Source of the DNA: Anabaena catenula FACHB-362
Lineage (GTDB): Bacteria; Cyanobacteriota; Cyanobacteriia; Cyanobacteriales; Nostocaceae
Assembly (NCBI RefSeq): GCF_014698735.1
Contig: NZ_JACJTQ010000002.1
Span: forward strand, 229,160-293,159
Length of the DNA stretch: 64,000 bases
Direction of reading: 5' to 3'
Under the pieces are notes generated by a model. The model searched no databases and had not been told where the DNA came from. It saw only the letters and a program-made list of their open reading frames with translations. Position numbers and translations under genes: made by a program. This document shows positions 62,748 to 64,000 of this stretch, in pieces (position 1 is the stretch's first letter; each line of letters starts with the position of its first letter).

Positions 62748-63869
62748 CTAACCACCAAAACCAGGAATTAAACGTTTCAATGCGCGACCGGCAACATCGC
62801 CATAGCGCAATTCACCACAAAGGATTTTACCCATGATTTGAGCGCCGGAGGGACGTTTAACACCCACTTTATAACCAATACCAGGGAAGCGATAAAATGC
62901 TCCGGCTAATTTTTGCGCCCAAGCCATTTCTGAACCCCATTGTTCGTTAACGGCATTGCTATATTGCTCTAAGGCGTTGATATCGCCACTAAGCGCATCG
63001 TTAATGGATGCTGCGGCTAGGACACCACTAAAAATAGAGGGACGAATACCTTCGGCGGTAAAAGGATCAACTACACAAGCGGCTTCACCGGCTAAAACTG
63101 CATTTTGGGTATGCAGCTTTTGGTTTCCATCCCAAATACACAGAGGATGACCATACTGCTTGCTATTGGTGACATTTACATTAAAAGATTTGGCGTATTC
63201 ATCTAAAATTTTCTTAAAATCCTGGGGTTCGCCACCTATAAATGTACCAACCCCGATAGAATAACCGTCAGCTTTGGGGAAGTTCCAGATATAGCCGTTT
63301 TTAACTAAACCAAACTCAAAGTGAATTGTCGATTTTTTCTCTACATTTGCCGGAATTTCTGCTTCTAATGCTCCTGCTAGACGGCGTTTACGGTCTTTGA
63401 AGCCGAGCCATTTTGCCATTGGACCCTTTGCACCATCAGCAGCGATTAAGTAGCGACCTTCTACTGTTCCATTCGCTGTGTTAACTTGCCAATAATCGGT
63501 TTTAAATTCAATGCCTGTGACTTCTGTATTGTCTCGTAGTTCAGCCCCTTGGCTTTGAGCTTGCTGTACTAAGAAATGGTCGAAAACGTCTCGCCGCACC
63601 ATCCAGACAGGTTCTTTGGTGGCTATTTTGGCTTCTACGGGGTCGCCTAATTTCCAAGTGAAGCGGAGAGAGTCAGCTTTGACAGAAATTGCGGGGCTAA
63701 AGTCAAAGTCAAACCATTGCGCGATCGCTGGTGACACACCACCACCACAAGGTTTATATCGGGGCAGGGATTCTTTTTCCAGAACTAAGACTGAGCGTCC
63801 CCGCTTGGCTAAATGATATGCTGCTGTTCCACCTGCTGGGCCAGCACCGATGATGATGCAGTCGTACAT
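62748..63869 (-). CDS. Geranylgeranyl reductase family flavoprotein
   Basis: The 373-residue protein belongs to the FAD-dependent geranylgeranyl reductase family. It has the dinucleotide-binding IIIGAGPAGGTAAYHLAKRG, the KPCGGGVSP segment that contacts substrate and flavin, YLIAADGAKGPMAKWLG, and the C-terminal GEAACVVDPFTAEGIRPSIF FAD motif. The classic cyanobacterial ChlP, which reduces the chlorophyll tail, is a little longer and has a different N-terminus as I recall it, so this is probably a paralogue acting on other isoprenoids or quinones. A role in chlorophyll or tocopherol synthesis is not excluded. The ATG at 63869 gives a full-length protein. Confidence 0.9.
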   Translation of the reverse strand: MYDCIIIGAGPAGGTAAYHLAKRGRSVLVLEKESLPRYKPCGGGVSPAIAQWFDFDFSPAISVKADSLRFTWKLGDPVEAKIATKEPVWMVRRDVFDHFLVQQAQSQGAELRDNTEVTGIEFKTDYWQVNTANGTVEGRYLIAADGAKGPMAKWLGFKDRKRRLAGALEAEIPANVEKKSTIHFEFGLVKNGYIWNFPKADGYSIGVGTFIGGEPQDFKKILDEYAKSFNVNVTNSKQYGHPLCIWDGNQKLHTQNAVLAGEAACVVDPFTAEGIRPSIFSGVLAAASINDALSGDINALEQYSNAVNEQWGSEMAWAQKLAGAFYRFPGIGYKVGVKRPSGAQIMGKILCGELRYGDVAGRALKRLIPGFGG

Positions 63870-64000
63870 AATGGCTGAATTTTTGCTTTCTATTTTAATT
63901 ATGTTGATTTTCCAGTATATATAAGCATTTATGATTTTTTGTAAAGTTTCAATAAATATCGGGAAGGGGAATAGGTGACAGGAGGCAGGGGGCAGGGGGT
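63870..64000. other. Window edge with start of a GGGGGCAG-type repeat
   Basis: The last 131 bases hold the likely promoter of the reductase gene and, at the very end, a GGAGGCAGGGGGCAGGGGGT run like the heptamer block at 12346. The rest of that repeat lies outside the window. Confidence 0.6.

Overview
The window comes from a filamentous, probably heterocyst-forming cyanobacterium of the order Nostocales. It carries photosystem II genes (psbZ, psbH, psbN, psbX), plastid-type genes (ycf66, ccsA, a YggT/Ycf19 relative), a cyanobacterial AbrB regulator and a chorismate lyase of the plastoquinone pathway. It also carries many HIP1 octamers GCGATCGC (for example 38058-38065) and the 7-bp tandem repeat arrays typical of this group. 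The genus cannot be fixed from this sequence; an Anabaena/Dolichospermum/Nostoc-like genome is my inference. No rRNA operon, prophage, CRISPR array or replication origin is visible.

Layout. 0-8 kb: an FHA-GAF adenylate cyclase, a decayed transposase, the TldD/TldE protease pair, and a pentapeptide-repeat protein next to an unknown internally duplicated protein. 8-15 kb: a DHH-CBS-nucleotidyltransferase fusion for tRNA 3' ends, psbZ and ribH between two copies of a composite tandem repeat, tRNA-Gly, and a ProA paralogue that appears to lack its catalytic cysteine. 15-21 kb: a GmrSD-like (DUF262/DUF1524) nuclease, trpS with a MetF-like gene, the ruins of a trypsin-TPR gene, and mobA. 21-28 kb: a metal-handling cluster with a metal/cobalamin-type binding lipoprotein, then a four-gene leftward unit (multicopper oxidase, HhH lipoprotein, ferritin-like protein, FTR1 permease) behind a near-consensus promoter, and divergently cbtB and a His-containing membrane protein. 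28-38 kb: an ArnT-like glycosyltransferase, a methyltransferase, a lipoprotein, the rbp-rpsU pair, CysQ-like, YdcF-like, PfkB, DUF29, a bacterial PH protein, and rsmI.

38-48 kb: a giant RTX-tailed protein made of two tandem alkaline-phosphatase domains, an apparently complete TnpB-only insertion element, a second rpsU, tatA-pth, divergent psbH/psbN, and a TonB-like gene whose stop codon lies in the end of a non-autonomous relative of the TnpB element. 48-64 kb: exbD, ccsA, a DUF3352 protein, chorismate lyase, tRNA-Leu, accC, a YggT protein, psbX, ycf66, two PD40 lipoproteins, sdhB, a 1.5-kb gene-poor stretch, cyAbrB, a CPBP protease, and a geranylgeranyl-reductase-family flavoprotein.

Much of the interest lies between genes. 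There are three copies of a roughly 110-bp MITE-like element, several ends and miniatures of the TnpB element, 28-30 bp perfect palindromes, dispersed hairpins, and heptamer arrays, one of which supplies the start codon of a gene. I rate the ferroxidase/permease cluster and the TnpB family as most worth following up. Nothing here is proven to be a wholly new system. All functional calls rest on reading motifs by eye, with no database search.
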